Positions 38,402 to 52,903 are shown, counted from the first letter of the stretch. The stretch is 64,000 nt of DNA from Anisakis pegreffii (GCA_035041965.1 JAPYMA010000850.1:25041-89040), one strand, 5' to 3'. Translations and numbers: made by a program. The notes: generated from the letters alone by a model not told the origin.

Positions 38402-38566
38402 ATGAGCGCATTTGGCTGTGATTGCGAGCGCTTTATCGAACTGTTTTCGACTCGTTCACGTAGCTCTGAAGAAGCTCTGCAGCAAAAACGACGACTCACA
38501 TTAGTCTTGACGGCACGGCACGGCTTGCCACGTTGCGAATGGCTCAGCTCGTCCCTAAGCAGTTAA
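38402..38566 (+). other. Compact 54-codon ORF in a GC-rich island
   Basis: Starts MSAFGCDCERFIELF and ends WLSSSLSS. It is much more GC-rich than its flanks. The opposite strand is also open here, with a TTTTTAG acceptor at about 38592 and a GTGAGT donor at about 38498. The island is therefore either a short exon on one of the strands or a promoter-like patch. No family was recognised. Confidence 0.25.
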
Positions 38567-38740
38567 AACTGCCGTTTCCAGCGCTAAAAACGAAGATTTA
38601 CACTCGGATTAAGGATTGGGTGTATGTGTGTGCAATAAGTTTTGTCTGCTGAATGAATCGCCCGTCGTCAAGAACGAATGCAATGAGAGCAAGACGATTC
38701 TTCAAGTGAATGCGACACTGTTGTTGTCATAAGAAAATTA

Positions 38741-38801
38741 TTGGTATAACTGGTATAAATTGTTATAACTGGTATAAATTGGTATAGATTGGTATAAATT
38801 C
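38741..38801 (+). repeat. Short tandem repeat of GGTATAAATT-type units
   Basis: At least five variants of TTGGTATAAA/CTGGTATAAA in about 60 bp. Confidence 0.85.
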
Positions 38802-40635
38802 AATGGCCACTACGATTACTTTTCATGATGGATAACATTCCATGTTGAAAGCAACTCTGTAAAACTGTTTTATCGTGGAATCTTGACTGAAAAAACATCG
38901 ACAACGTATATACTCTTACCTATTCATTCAATCAATGTTAACCACAAATCATTACGAGTGTATACCTCCTCGCTTTTCTTAATCACCAATAAACTATCAG
39001 CACAATCTTCCACCATTCACATCATATCTATGCAGCTAACAATATCAGTTATCTACCTACCTTCATAAAATCTAATCTCGACTCTCCATTCGAACACTAT
39101 ACAACAGATCTATGACCAAATCTCTACAGCTCTATCTATAAATGATTATTCCTTATGAAGTCAAAAGTGCGTTTCGCTAAGAACACATTCCAAACACAGC
39201 ACACAGTTAGTTATTCCATTCAATACGTTCTTTCCTGTTTCCCATCGTTTTTTGAGCGTTTCCCTTAAATGAATCTTCTTATTCATATAAAATTCCAGTT
39301 CGGATCAAGTCGATACGACAACAACTTCGATGAATGCAATAGAAATCGAACAACATCAAAAGCTTAACTTTCCCATCCCCTCAACAAATCTTATTATATT
39401 AAAACTAAATCACACTCATAACTTAACAACAACTCACTTTCCAACTTACCAATACATTCTCCAAACAATGATACATAACAACACTAATAAATCACAATAC
39501 TAATAATGATTATAATAATGGTTATTATAGTAACGAATAATAAAAATAGTAATCATACTAACAATAACTACAAAGGATAAAAATAACACTCACAATAATA
39601 ATAATAATAATAACAAAAATAAGAATAAATAGAACCATAAAATGAAATCGAACTAATAAAACGAAGTGAACAATTTGAAAATTGATCTAAGCAACCAGGC
39701 AGCATCTGCTGCGTTCTTGTTCTTACAATCACATAACATTAAATCAACCATTTTAATTTCTTAATCGGCACTCCCTTTGATCTTTTTCTACTATCGGTGA
39801 GTTCATAAGAAAAGTGTCGAAGAGAAAGGAAAGCGCCGTCCGTATTGCAGCACATTATTTAATACATCCAATAAATAAACGTAATAATTGTCTTGTTCTA
39901 AGGATTATTCAGTTTTATTCAACGGATACTCACGATAACGATGATGATGATGATCACTTTCAACTCTAACTTTGTTTGCTTGCTTCAGTAGTTTCAGTCA
40001 GTCTGCCTTATTCCTGCACTATCGAGTTATTCTCTTAAATTCATTCTTCAACAACCATCAACACCCCAACTACCAATTCACCATTCAAATCATACATTTA
40101 TTTCCATTATTGTCACATCCTTTCCATCGCTATTCCAATATCTTCCTCCCTATTTCTTGGCTATAATATCTGAATTTTCGTTGAGACTCGACTCGTCGTC
40201 CTTGGTTCACTCCTCATTCCTTATCGTCGTTATCCGTAGACAAATGACGGATTCCAATCATATCAATGGATTATTAACAAGAGTATTTGAATGAGGCGAT
40301 TACACCACTTATTCATAAGTTTTTTACAATCACCACACGGATCTATAGTATTCAATACAAAATCATCTCACAAATATACTACTACATTAAAAATTTATCA
40401 AATCACCCAACGATTTGTTTAATCGATGTTAATCCATTATTGTTTCTATTGCTAATGAAAAAACAATAAAAATTCTCAATGAGAACACACAGCGATAAAG
40501 TGTTAAAGGCACTATGGCACCGCCCATATGTGGAATCGATAAACAGATAACGAATAGCGTTTGTGTTCGAATCGTAATCTACAGTAGTCTGCGTTGCACT
40601 GAATGGTTAGTTTTATGTGCTGCGCTGTGCAGTAG

Positions 40636-40663
40636 TGCTGCTGCTGCTGCTGCTGCTGCTGCA
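40636..40663 (+). repeat. (CTG)n/(CAG)n trinucleotide repeat
   Basis: About nine uninterrupted CTG units. It reads as poly-Q on the minus strand within a chance ORF (40512-40697), with no supporting splice sites. Confidence 0.95.
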
Positions 40664-41966
40664 GATGTTCATTCCAGATATTTTTATTAATGCTCAATGG
40701 TGAGTTTATTTGAACTTGTTTCTGTGAAACGTTCGTTTTCAGTTGAGTTTGAATTCATTGAAGTAATCTCTCTATAGTATTGTAATCGGTCGTATCGTTT
40801 GTGACTGTTCAGAAATGATTATTTATACTCTAAGATGAAGTAAGTGATCACTTATGTGAAATATCGAAATGAAGAGTGGAACGTAACGAAACCAAATAAC
40901 GAATAAAGAAGATAACGACTGGGTGGTGGTTGGATGCTTGTGTCTGAATAAATATAAACGCACATATATGTTTGTTTATTTACTGAATAAATAAATGTAA
41001 AAAAGAATGAGAGCGGTATGTTCAAAGCCGAGCAAAATGGTTTATGTTAAGAGACGAAAGCTAAGATACTAAAATAGGCATCCATCGATCGAGCCGGGCC
41101 GAGCCGAGCCCACCGATTGAACATCAGTGAATAAATGGTGCTTGAATGTATGATTGGGTGGAAGGAAGAAAGACTGGAAGGAAGGAAGGATATATATCGA
41201 TCTGATACGAGCACTACGTGAAAATGTGAGAATATCACCTATGCTCGACTTTATCCCCTCACTGTAAACTTCACCTTTTATGATGGTTTATTGTTATGTC
41301 ATAAACTTTATGAATACTTTCAAAACGGACATGAATATGTCAAATTCTTAGGCATATTCAACTTATTTCCATTGCAATCACCCTTCCAATTGCATCATCA
41401 GTTAAGATGCATTTACATGAACATTTCATCCAGGTAGTTGCGAGCGATCAACTAACTGATGAAAATGATAAAGAGCATTCACCCAGAAATGATAAACAAA
41501 CCAATGTCATCAAACATTACTTTTAACATTCAATTACTATTCATTTAATTAGCTATGACATTATCTTTTTCATATCACTCTCGTTCGGTCTTTTTATGTT
41601 ACACCTCGAGTTTATGTCGGTCATTCTTTTATCACACCAATATCAGTCATCACTACATTCTTCTTTCGTTCACATCATTCCTCGTCCATCCACGTAGCTT
41701 ACCATTTTAGCATAGCAAATGAACAAGCATCCATCCATCTTCATCAGATTCTAATTTCGATTATTGATTTCACGATCACACAGATGCACCAGAAATGGCT
41801 TTTAATGTGATGCGTCGTCGTCGTTTTATTTCACGATGAAAATATTATTCGCTTCGTCGTTTTATTTTACGTGTGGTGCTGTTCTGTTTGATATTTCTTC
41901 AGTCGTTTCTCATGAATATTTTTATATATTCTCTTTAGCATTTCTTATTAATACATAACTAAGAAA

Positions 41967-42079
<113 letters not shown>

Positions 42080-42931
42080 AAAGTAAAAGAATCTTAGTAG
42101 GAATGCATATGGATATAGATATAAATAAAAAGGCATAGATCGAAGTGGCATTTAAAGAGTTTTTATTATGTTCGGCGCTCTTTCAAACGAATATTCAAAG
42201 AGGATCGTCGCTCGTCATTGCTTTATTGCATTCGCTAACTAAAAATTATTGCCGTGCTCTCTTCTCGTTCTCAACGAACCCACCAACGAATAATACATAT
42301 AATAATAAACAACGAGTCTGATCGTGAGTTATTGTCGTTCAGAACCGTTCCTTCCATTTGTGTGTGTCTACTATGTGTATTTCTATCATCACACAAATTC
42401 CCTCTCCTTCCAAATACAACTCCTCAAATACCCGTCCGCCCTATGCCATCAGCACCAGCACCAGCACCACCTCGATCACTCCCCACTTCGAATAATTTTA
42501 CACGTTTGATCACTCAGTCTACTTTTGGTCTCTTTTGAATTGTTCACATCTCACCTAAGTAACTCCCTTAAAGTTTACTCGATTCTAAAAACCCGATCGA
42601 TCATACCACAGATCCATAATAATCTGTCGTTATTTCTGTACACTCAAGCAACTGGACAGGTGATCTGTACATAGACTGGAAATTATTTATTTTGATTAAA
42701 TTCATTTGTTGTGATCATCTCCTTTAAATAAATATTACATTCTTGATGAGATAAATGAATGATAGTGGTATGGAATCAGATGCAGTCTAGTGATCACCTT
42801 ACACCTACCTAATCATCTAAAAATGGTTATTTCGTTTACCCTGTAGTACCGAGCTGTGTTTTAGTACATGATTATACACAATCGGTTATCGGGTAAATGG
42901 CGTTAACCATATCTATCGATAAGATCACAAA

Positions 42932-45900
42932 TTAAATCAATTCGTATCGTTTCATCCACTCGAAATATTCCATCGATTCACCGCGTTCCATATACTCACA
43001 TCCAATATCCCAATCACCGTTCTCTTTCAATATCTTGAATATGTACTCGTAATTTATCTCTCCAGCTGAATCCGGCTCGTGACGTTCAGGCACTTGCGCT
43101 ATTTGAACGTGTCCTTAAAATATTCCTCGCACAATGCCTGCCAGCAATAACACATCCACCACATTAATCGCCGCCTCATAAATTAATTCTCAAACTGATA
43201 TTATATCGTGCTTAAAACCCTCAATTTCTTGCCAATGTATCACTTTCATTCACAGCGCTCATCACTAACGAAAAACGTTCCATTCCACCAACCAGATCTT
43301 ACGACTAAGTGCTCTTTCAGTGAAAAGGCGGTGTTACATTACACATTTTCTATGAAATTCACTTCTTGGGAGGTATACATAGGAACAACATGAGATTGGG
43401 TATTACACATCCGGCTCATAACCTCGAATAGATACAACCACTCTATCTCATCCCCATAACCTCAACTCTTCTCTCTCGTAGCTCTCCTCTGCAAAGTTGA
43501 AATAGCTGTTCTGTGAGAATTATGTGCGGTTACGGTTTCTTGAATGTTCGACGATATCATTGCGATACTTGAATATTGTATTGTGGATGATTGTAATCGA
43601 CACAGGACATTGTATTACTATTACAATACTGTGTTCATAGCACTATGTTATCGTCTTACCAAAATTGCCTTGTCTACTTTCGAAATATCATTCAAAACAT
43701 CTTTACATCGTTAAATGCTGCGTTATTCAATCGAATCACCTTTCTCTGCTCCTCAACAGATCTTCTTCTATGAGCACATAAGAAATTCATTTCATCTGTT
43801 GTTATTGATCGAAGAAACGCTTACATCGTCTCATAAAATGCTTCTTGAAGTGAAAGTCTCACTTCAAGGCGGAGAATTTCACTTCAAATTCAAGCAAGTC
43901 ACTAAATCATTATTCATTCATTTCTCCCATAATTCTTTGTAAATATCCAACACTACTACTAAAATGCCCGTTTAATCACAACAAATCAAAGTCTTCTTGT
44001 ATATAACTCTAAACAATTTTTGACTGCAAACTCTAAATCAATTGATCAAATCAATCTGCTGTGATCTTCTCAATCTTCGCTCAAAAATAAAACTTGCTCA
44101 GAGCTGGCAACTGGGTGGAGGGGTGGGGAGGTGGGTGTTGGCTTGCCGTAAGTCTAAAGAGGAGCATGCAGTGCCACAGCATGATAGCCACTAATTTACT
44201 ACCTTGAGACGACGTACATTCCAAGAGCACATTACCACTGAAAATCGCCCATTCCCCGTTTCATGCTCTAATTTAATCACTCAATCGCATTCATAATCAA
44301 TCAGCACTTCGAATGCACAAAGACAGATATATGGAGATCACACATCTTCATAAATCTTCCCGATCACTTCATCAATCAATTCGAATGTGCTCTACACAAT
44401 ACCATTATTATTTCTATCGCCCTATTATTATTACTACTATTATTATCATCATTATTATTACCATTATTCTTATCATTATTACTCCTACTATTACTGTCAA
44501 TTGCTATAAAACCGAGTGCAATAAAGATTGTGATTAATGCATTCAACTTCAACTGAACGTTGAAACGATTGAATGAATGAATACAACTGAAAAAATATCC
44601 AAAACGAACCAATAAACGCCTTCAAATCGACGATCGATTTCGTTAACTGACCGCATATTTGCTGTGCATGAAACACATCCTAAACAAACCAATCGTCTAA
44701 GTATAATCGACTAAATATTCTCATCATTCAGTATATTTTATGTTATATTCCATTTTCGTTTGAAATCATCAATTCGAATTCTCAAACACAAAAACACTCA
44801 ATAATAATCGTTAATTGGAATGTGAGCATTTTTAAACGATTGCAATAACAAAAAACAATTTAAAAAACGAAACTTACAAACATCAACTTCAAATTGGATT
44901 CATTAATTTCTTTGATAATCTCCAACGCTACAAAAAACCATTTTCAGTGAATAATAATCAATCGTTTGTCGTATAAAAACAAAATCAAATTCTAAACGTT
45001 CATTTCATTCAACGAATTCCATTGCACAACACCATCACTAATGGTTTATAATAACCAAAACAATGATAACAATAAATTCTAGTGAATTGATCCAATAGTG
45101 AATGAATGAATACCTTGTTGATATGAATGAAGAAAATAACCCGGTATACTGATCTCATTGATAGGTTCGATCAGGCATATTATATCGTTCTGGAAGATGT
45201 TATGCTACTCAATTTTTTATTGCTTGAATGTTGAATCGTAATGAAAAATGGATTACAGATTTATGTTCATTCGAGAAGTTTCATTTGTGAGTGAGTGAAT
45301 ACTAAGTGGCGATATAATATGATAAGTCTAAATAGAAGAAAAGCGAAATGAGATTGACAGGACATGCAGCCAGGACAAGAAATGACCAAAGACCATACTG
45401 ATGTCAGAATGGTATTCGAGAGAATTGAAACTACTCTTGAGGCGATCTCCCGAGAGATATCTCAAGACATTGATATCGCCAAATGGAAGGGTCGCTTGTG
45501 GGAAACGAAAACGAGGGATACGAAATGCGGATATCGTGTTCTGGTTAGCGCTTTGATACTCGAAGGGAGGTAGGGTTGATCAAGGAAATATTCCAATGAA
45601 ATGAACAGGTAATGAAGAGAATTGGCCATTCGGAAATGAACCAAAATATCAACCTTAGCAAACAGCTGAGAAGCGTATCGAATGTTCTCAACATAAGTTC
45701 TTCTCGTCTCATCATTCACTTCGGCTAGACCAGCCATCACATGAATCCTTCAAGACAATTTATTCAACTACTGATTACAGTTAAAGTTTCGATAATTTTT
45801 GCATTTATTAAGTATCATATAAATAAATTTAACAATACCTACTATATTTCAATCTTTTATGCAGTAAGCCAGCGAGAGTATAATATTCTTTTAAGTTCAG

Positions 45901-47764
45901 TAAAGAGCAGCACTTGATTTGTATGACATTTGTTTAATTAGCTAGTTAGTACCAAGAAATGCAAAATATATGAATCAGTCTGGTGCATAACATCAAAAAA
46001 GATCAATTGCGTTGTTCGATGAGACCAAAGACGTGATCATAATTCTCGCAAAAAAACGAAAACGAGGGATACGAAATGCGGATATCGTGCTCTGGTTAGC
46101 GCTTTAATACTCGAAGGAAGGTGAGGCTGATCAAGGAAATATTCTCATGAAATGAACAGGTAATGAAGAAAATTGGCCATTCGGAAATGAACCAAAATAT
46201 CAACCTTAGCAAACAGCTGAGAAGCATATAAAAAAGATTCTCGTTTGCCTAGTTCAAAATCCATCCACCATTCCTAGTTACTTGTTTATTGCTCGCCTCG
46301 TGAACATTTCAGTATGCTTCAACTCTTTATCCCTTATCATCCCTTGTCTAGTTAAATCTCGTTTACGCAACTCTCACCCTTGCTTGGCTGGATAATGGAG
46401 ACAATAATAATGTTAATAATAATGATAATGATATCAACGAATAAGCAAAGCGATTCACTTTTTGCAGTTGAGCAGAGTGGCGTATTGAATAGCCGTTTGA
46501 AGAGAGGCCTTAAAATCGTCTTGTCTCGATGGTATTGCTGCAATGCCGCGCTCTCCACTCGACCAATTACCTTCATAATTAAATCAATTCAATACAAATA
46601 CACCGTTCATGAATCATATCTTAAAAGCTGACAAGTAATTGAGGTCAACTGTGGTACGGTCAATATTTTTAAATCATCTGTGCTAAGTGCTAGTTTCATG
46701 TTTTGCGGGTATTTGTATGGTTTTGCAATAGATCGTTCATATGGAATATTTCAGCTCAATATAATATTTCACGTGGAATGGAAGATTCCAAAGGAGTATT
46801 CAAATGAAATGGAATATTCAATTTGAAAAGAGTGGCAAAACCGAGTTTTTGAGTTTGCCAATCGATTCAACTAAAATATTCTCCAGTTCAGTTCCTCTCC
46901 TCTAAATGTTTGACCATATGCAATGATGATTCAAGAATGTAGTTCAATCCTACTGAATGCTGATCATATTAGCTATTAACAACGATCTCTTTCGAATACA
47001 CAGAACAATCTTTGAGCGTTCCAGTTGAAGTGGATGACACTAGATTCGAACAGAGTCATCGATGCAGTCTGCTTCGATATCAATCAAATAAGATCAGGCT
47101 CGATCACATCAATGAAACTTTCATGCTACTACTCAATTTCGTGAACGGAAACTTTTGATTTTGATTCTAAATCGAACACAACCATTCGATAAAGTCTCAA
47201 CGTTCGGTAAGGCGATAACTCAAATCACATCAATTGTCTAAACCATTCAACATGAAATGAGCGCATTACGCGATCGAGTGTAGCAATTGCGGGCAAATTT
47301 CACTCGAACTGTAATCAGACTGAGACTGGAAATAAAGGAAAGACAAGGAGGCATTATTGAGACCTGGTGGTGCATTTATGAGAATGTGTTGCAGATGGTT
47401 GCGATCGCTTGCCGCCTTCAACTTATCAGCACTTTCCGAGTATGGCAACGAAACTTCAACGTAACGAAATCCTTTCGATGCGGCCAGCTCATATCTTAAT
47501 TCAACAGCCCTTTCATATCTTCCATGCACTGACTCGAAACACTGCTCATCAAAAAAAGCAATACTTTTAAGAAGTACGAGACCAAATTTCTGCAGCAATA
47601 TAGAATCTGAACGTTTCAGCTGAACGAAAATAAAACTGAAGCAATCACATCATCAACAATAACAATAACAGTAATAAACGTAATTGTAACGATAATAAAG
47701 CAGTGCACCTTAATAACAGATCAACTTTTTGGAACATAGTCGATAGATTAGCAGCAATACGCAT
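42932..47764 (-). CDS. Putative hydroxypyruvate isomerase (HYI family)
   Basis: Sugar-phosphate-isomerase-like TIM barrel that interconverts hydroxypyruvate and tartronate semialdehyde. Eight exons join in phase: 47726-47764, 47364-47541, 46459-46570, 45654-45747, 45114-45189, 44878-44927, 44610-44679 and 42932-43113. Together they make 801 nt, 266 aa, close to the 258-277 aa of known members. Start MRIAANLSTMF is the usual N-terminus. Landmarks in order: GFRYVEVSLPYSES, LINAPPGNWSSGERG, IHVMAGL, CLIEPINEISIPGYFL, LKLMFDVFHAQQICG, GHVQIAQVPERHEPDSAGE and IGCEYMERGESMEYFEWMKR. The barrel's Glu (IEP) and the D-x-F-H and R-H-E-P residues are present. Exon 2 adds about 12 residues (CFESVHGRYERA) relative to the family, and its acceptor is the one uncertain junction. 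One exon end has been partially duplicated into intron 3. Confidence 0.93.
46054..46229. repeat. Copy of 45503-45677 inside intron 3 of the isomerase gene
   Basis: Near-identical 175-bp segments. The source segment spans the last 24 nt of exon 4, its splice donor and the start of the following intron. The copy therefore places a second AAG|GTTGAT donor-like sequence upstream of the real exon 4 on the minus strand. Confidence 0.9.
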
Positions 47765-50469
47765 GATTGACGATATTGAAGTGAACACTAATTGTAAGTG
47801 AAACGATCTGAAACCGTTTTATAAATGAGTCTCAAAGACGACAGTAAAGGATGTCTTCTGAAGTGCTGACACGATAACAATAACACCAACAACAAAAATA
47901 TCATGTTTTGAGATGATGAATGCCTCTTATTTATGGAAATCTGATCGAAAAACTGATCTGAACTGATTGAAATGATCGATTCAAGCAATGGGAGACAATT
48001 GCATCTCGCATAGATTTTATAGTAAGTGCTGAAGAAATTTCTGCATTTGAATACGAAGGGAACAAGCATAAATTTGCTTGCTAATGAATGACGACTTGTG
48101 GTTAGTTATGCGAATGGCTCTAAAAAATAATTCAGCAATAGAAATGCGCAATAAGTACTTTTATCACTTTATCACTCGTTCATATCACTGACTGACGATC
48201 AGTGTTAACGAAGAGTTAGTTGGCGAGTTTTGGTGCTCTGATCGAAATTGATTCGATTGAAATCTGATCGAAAAACTGATCTGAATTGATTGATTGAAAT
48301 GATCGATTCAAGCATTGTTCAAGCAATGGGAGACAATTGCATCTTGCATGGATTATAGTAAGCGCTGAAGAAATTTCTGCATTTGAATACGAAGGGAATA
48401 AGCATAAATTTGTCTGCTAATGAATGACGACTTGTGGTTTGTTATGCGAATGGCTCTATAAAATGCTTTTGCAGTAAAAAATCAACATTTACAAAAAGAC
48501 AAAATGGAACAAATTTCTGCAGCAGCAATATAGAATCTGCATTAACGAGAATAGGACTGAAGCAATAATCACATTTCAAAATGACTTTTTGCATAACGAA
48601 ACGCAATTCCAAGCAAAGCAATTTTATTCGTTCATATCACTGCACCACTCCAAAAATTAACTACTAATTGCAAATACGATCCGAGATGGGCATCGCTAAC
48701 CCAATAACAAACAAAAACATCAACATATCAATACTCCTCGACAAATCGTTAACGCAGAATCGCAACGTCGACAATATATATCTAATTGTAACGTAACTTC
48801 AAAACCGATGATAAATATAATATAAAAAAACTTTACAAGGATTTTCGTAACGATATTCATTCGCTTCGGATTTGTACCGAATTTTTGAAATTTCAAATCA
48901 GAAATTGCTACAACAGCTGATTTATAACTGTTCTTCATATTGATCAAAATGCTCTAATTTTCTTATTCACATACGTTTCATCCACAGCACATAGTATTAT
49001 ACATCAGTAATACCAAATGTAATTTCAGTCTTTCTTAACAAGTCCGAGAAAGGGCTTACATGTATTCTTGACACTACAGGCAATGAATTTATTAAAGCTT
49101 TCATCAAACTGATCAACGATTGCTTCATCAACAACGAATCTGATCACTACAATCAAGGGAACTATCAGCAGTGCTCCATCTTATAATGAACCAACTGAAG
49201 CGATTCAAACGCGTTCTGATCGAAATTGATCTGGATCTGGATCAATATGGATCAAAGCACTGGTGGTCTGAATCGCACAATTCAAGCATAAGCATGGCAA
49301 AAATGCTTGCTCCATTAATGACTTATTGAAGTTAATTAACGCCCAGAGGTGCGCTCTTGTAATGACTGGACCAATGAACACATGCAATTGATAGATAGAA
49401 GTTTAAGGCAGCAACACACCATCAGCCGAAGAAGAATTTACAAAGCGCTACTAGACATTGAACAATAGCATAGTTGTAGCCAACGATAAGGCAGAATTTC
49501 GTGGAGAATCTATCGCCTATTAGCAGCTCATCAACGATCAACGTTTGTGAATTGCTGAAAGCAGTTGCTGGTGACTCCAGCTGATCCAGATCACCAGTGC
49601 TTTCCTCTTCTCCGCTGGCTAAACCTCGAAATCATCTTCGCATCCAAATGCTACAGAATACACCACCTGCCCGATGTTCTCCTCATTCCAACCCATTGTA
49701 ACAACCTCACCAATTCACTCCAACACTGCCGCTGCCACCTTATGAGAAACCAGCCAGCACCCTAAGCTATTGCCTTCGAAACTTGCATCGACTCCATTCC
49801 TCTCATGGTATCTTTTTAAAGGGTGTGCGTACAATTGCTGCAGTCTATTCAAATAAATCTATATTAAATATTATTGTATCGATGAAACAAATTTCTGATG
49901 ATGACTTTTCACCATCCGAATTTTATACGAATCACCGAAGAGATGTGATGACAATCAATCACTCAAACGAAACGCTATGGAATGAAAGAAATATCAATCA
50001 ATCAAACACTACAAATCGAGTTCAAATCTTCAGAGAAATCTTCAGCATTAGAACGCTTGAAATGATGTTCACAACTGGACATTGAAACAATTTCGTTCAC
50101 TTTATACAATTTATCAATTCAATCAAACAAACAATAGAATAATAATAATCGTAGAGTACAATTACAGCATCAAGAAAGAAGAATAAGAATTTAGTGATGA
50201 TGATGATGTTTAAAAACGCGCATATAAACGCACCACGCACATACATTTTGAAATATATCAAAGTGACGACGGCAACAATAGAAATCATTCATAAAAGTTA
50301 TCATATTATATACTGTTCATTGTAATACAGTGGAGTGTAGTCAAAGTCAAAGTGCAATTGCAAATATAGTGAAATGTTTCATTGAATCAGAACTGAAATT
50401 CATGATAAGCAATTGAAAAGCATCAATCAGTGAATCAATCAGTCAATCAGCGCTGATCAACACCACCGA
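47765..50469. other. Region between Rab7 and hydroxypyruvate isomerase
   Basis: Contains a duplicated block (47920-48119 and 48259-48462) and a diverged copy of the isomerase exon-2 upstream sequence (TTTCTGCAG..CAATATAGAATCTG at 48515-48540). Plus-strand ORFs at 49565-49765 and 49783-50085 have no splice or domain support. It should contain the isomerase promoter and the Rab7 3' UTR. Confidence 0.5.
47920..48462. repeat. Direct duplication of about 200 bp
   Basis: 47938-48125 recurs at 48259-48462 with small indels, sharing AATGATCGATTCAAGCA, GAAGAAATTTCTGCATTTGA and AATGAATGACGACTTGTGG. Non-coding. Confidence 0.9.
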
Positions 50470-51594
50470 TCAGCAATTACAACCACCCGATGGCTGTGTT
50501 TGTTGTCGGTTGTCCAGTCTTATTTGATCCGGAAATTCGGGAAAATCTTGAACGTCGTGTGATTCTCTTTGTAATGCATCACGTGCTATCTCTATGAATG
50601 CCTGCTCGACATTCAACGCTTCTTTTGCCGATACCTTAATGGGTTCAATAATCAGTCAAAACCCCTGATAAAATACACATACACTGTCCATATATAAATG
50701 ATGCGTCCGTCAATTTAATATCGTCAAAATAACTTATAAAACTGGAATAGTAATAAGCTTAATGATAATTAACAAAAACAATAACAAAAATGAAAATTCA
50801 ACCTCATAATATTTCATTTTATTCTTGGAATTACACCACGACTCAGCCCTTTTGGTGCTCACTGCTCGATTCACTTCTAAATCGATTTTGTTCCCCAGCA
50901 GAACGAACGGGAAATGCTCTGGATCTCGTGGGCTGAAACAATCAAAATGCTATGCAAAACGTTGATGCAAAATGTGAATGCACTGAAGTGCTGATAAAAA
51001 TTGTGAATAAGGAATTAACGATGAAGTGAATGCATGGCGCTTGTTGAATGAATAAAAAATGACCATATTATTGAGCTAAGTAAATTCAATACCTTGCTTG
51101 GATAAGGAACTCGTCTCGCCACGATTCGAGACTCTTGAACGAGTTGGCATTTGTAACATCATACGTTAGAACACAACAGTCTGCGCCTCGATAAAATGCA
51201 ACACCGAGAGATTGAAACCTTTCCTGTCCGGCCGTATCCCAGATCTGACATTTCATTCATCCGATCATTCTTTCAAACCCAACAAAAAACACTCATTCAA
51301 CGAAACACTCGCAGAGAAACGCTACCGGACGTAAAACGAAAACGAAATGGATGCAGAAGGAAGTAAGTAATCCAGTAAAAATAAATGTGAAAATCAATAA
51401 ACCTGCATAGTAACCATTCTGTCGCCAATCATCACGTCTTTTGTTAGGAAATCAGCACCAATGGTTGCTTTGTACTGATTACTGAACCTTTTATTCACGT
51501 ACTGGTTCATCAAAGACGTCTTACCAACACCCGAATCACCCAATATGATCACTTTCAACAGTGACTTCTTACGTGTGCTACTCGTTGACGACAT
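50470..51594 (-). CDS. rab-7: Rab7 small GTPase
   Basis: Controls traffic to late endosomes and lysosomes. Four exons in phase: 51403-51594, 51093-51244, 50803-50932 and 50470-50634 (639 nt, 212 aa). Start [20 protein letters not shown]. All G motifs are present: P-loop [13 protein letters not shown], switch [15 protein letters not shown] (a Rab7 signature), [26 protein letters not shown] and [32 protein letters not shown] is diagnostic of Rab7. The C-terminus GGCNC carries the Cys-X-Cys needed for geranylgeranylation. Length is slightly above the 207 aa of animal Rab7. An in-frame ATG 33 nt upstream (51627) is a less likely start, because the family begins near MSST/MTSR. Confidence 0.97.
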
Positions 51595-52903
51595 TATTCC
51601 TTCAATACAGCATTTCAATATCTCCAATAACCAAGTTCAAAATCAATAACGAACCAACCAAACGTATATAACTTCATAACAATCTAATCTTATCACTATT
51701 TATCATAAATATTCACACATTTATTTCGTAAGAAGTGCAAATTCATTCAGCAGATTACGTTAGTAGCACGTAAATGAAATCAATCACGTACACTAAATGA
51801 TAGCCGCCGAGTAAAGTGAATTGGTGTCATATTTTTGATAAGATATGGATGGATGGATATATCAGTGTTGAATATGATCAGGTGATGAGGACATTGAACG
51901 TCGGTCATATGGATACATCACAACATTCACTAATCAATACGAAATTCACTTAAAAAACGGTGATGAAGTGTATCTGTGTGCGTTTGTGTGTGTGTGTGTG
52001 ACTCAACACCAATGTATTTTCGATGATTGAACAAACGGGTTGAAAAACGTACTGGGGTGACTTGCGACTCTACTTGAATGCCAAACGAAAGAGGCAGAGA
52101 ACAGGGCGTGACTTACGAGCCGTTGCTGCTGCTGCATGCATCCTTACTGCGTCGTTAATACTTGCTCGAATGGAATTCATTGATACAGCCCAAAGTCATG
52201 ATTACTATCCGAAAACAATGCAATAAAATTAACGAACGCAGGCCTGAATGTTGCCTTCTGCATCCGACAATACACTGTGAATCTCAGGTGCAACTAGCTG
52301 GTCGGAATGATGAAATTTCATGCAGATCCGGTTCCAACCTCACAATCAGATGAAATCTCCCTCATCAGATCCCATCACTATGAATAATGTTTGAACGTGG
52401 GGCTTTCTCATAAAGTTTAGTTGATGTCAGTTCTGTTTTCCCAATCTACAGAACTCTAATACGAGTGATGAACAACTCGCGAAGGAGCTACGGTCTGAAC
52501 TATCAATTCAAACTATCAAAAACTTAATTCAAACAATATTCATTTATTCATTTGAAAATTCCTTACAACAACAATTAATAAGTAAGCAAAAATAACAAAT
52601 CGAGATGAGGCCAAGTGAAGTACATCGAACAAAAATTCATTGCGTAACACAGACAGACGGTTTGAGGTGTGACTCACGAACATACAAGAACGGATCGATT
52701 GAATCGATGGAAGAATACGTCGATTGAATATCACATTATGATGATGCTTATGATGACTAATAATCAGAAACAAAACGAAACGAAACTAGAGAAATTCGAT
52801 ACTCTAACAACTACATCATCGGGACAATAATAAACAAAATCATTCCATAAATGAATCAAAAGTGAAGTGATCCAAACGAGATAATGTGAATAAGTGAGCG
52901 CAA
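51595..52903. other. Region upstream of Rab7
   Basis: Should contain the Rab7 promoter. A (GT)n run lies at about 51980-52002. ORFs at 52162-52353 (+) and 52540-52773 (-) lack domain or splice support. Confidence 0.5.

Noticed and set aside
40512..40697. Minus-strand ORF with a Q8 tract
   Set aside because: The Gln run is only the CTG/CAG microsatellite; no splice or domain support.
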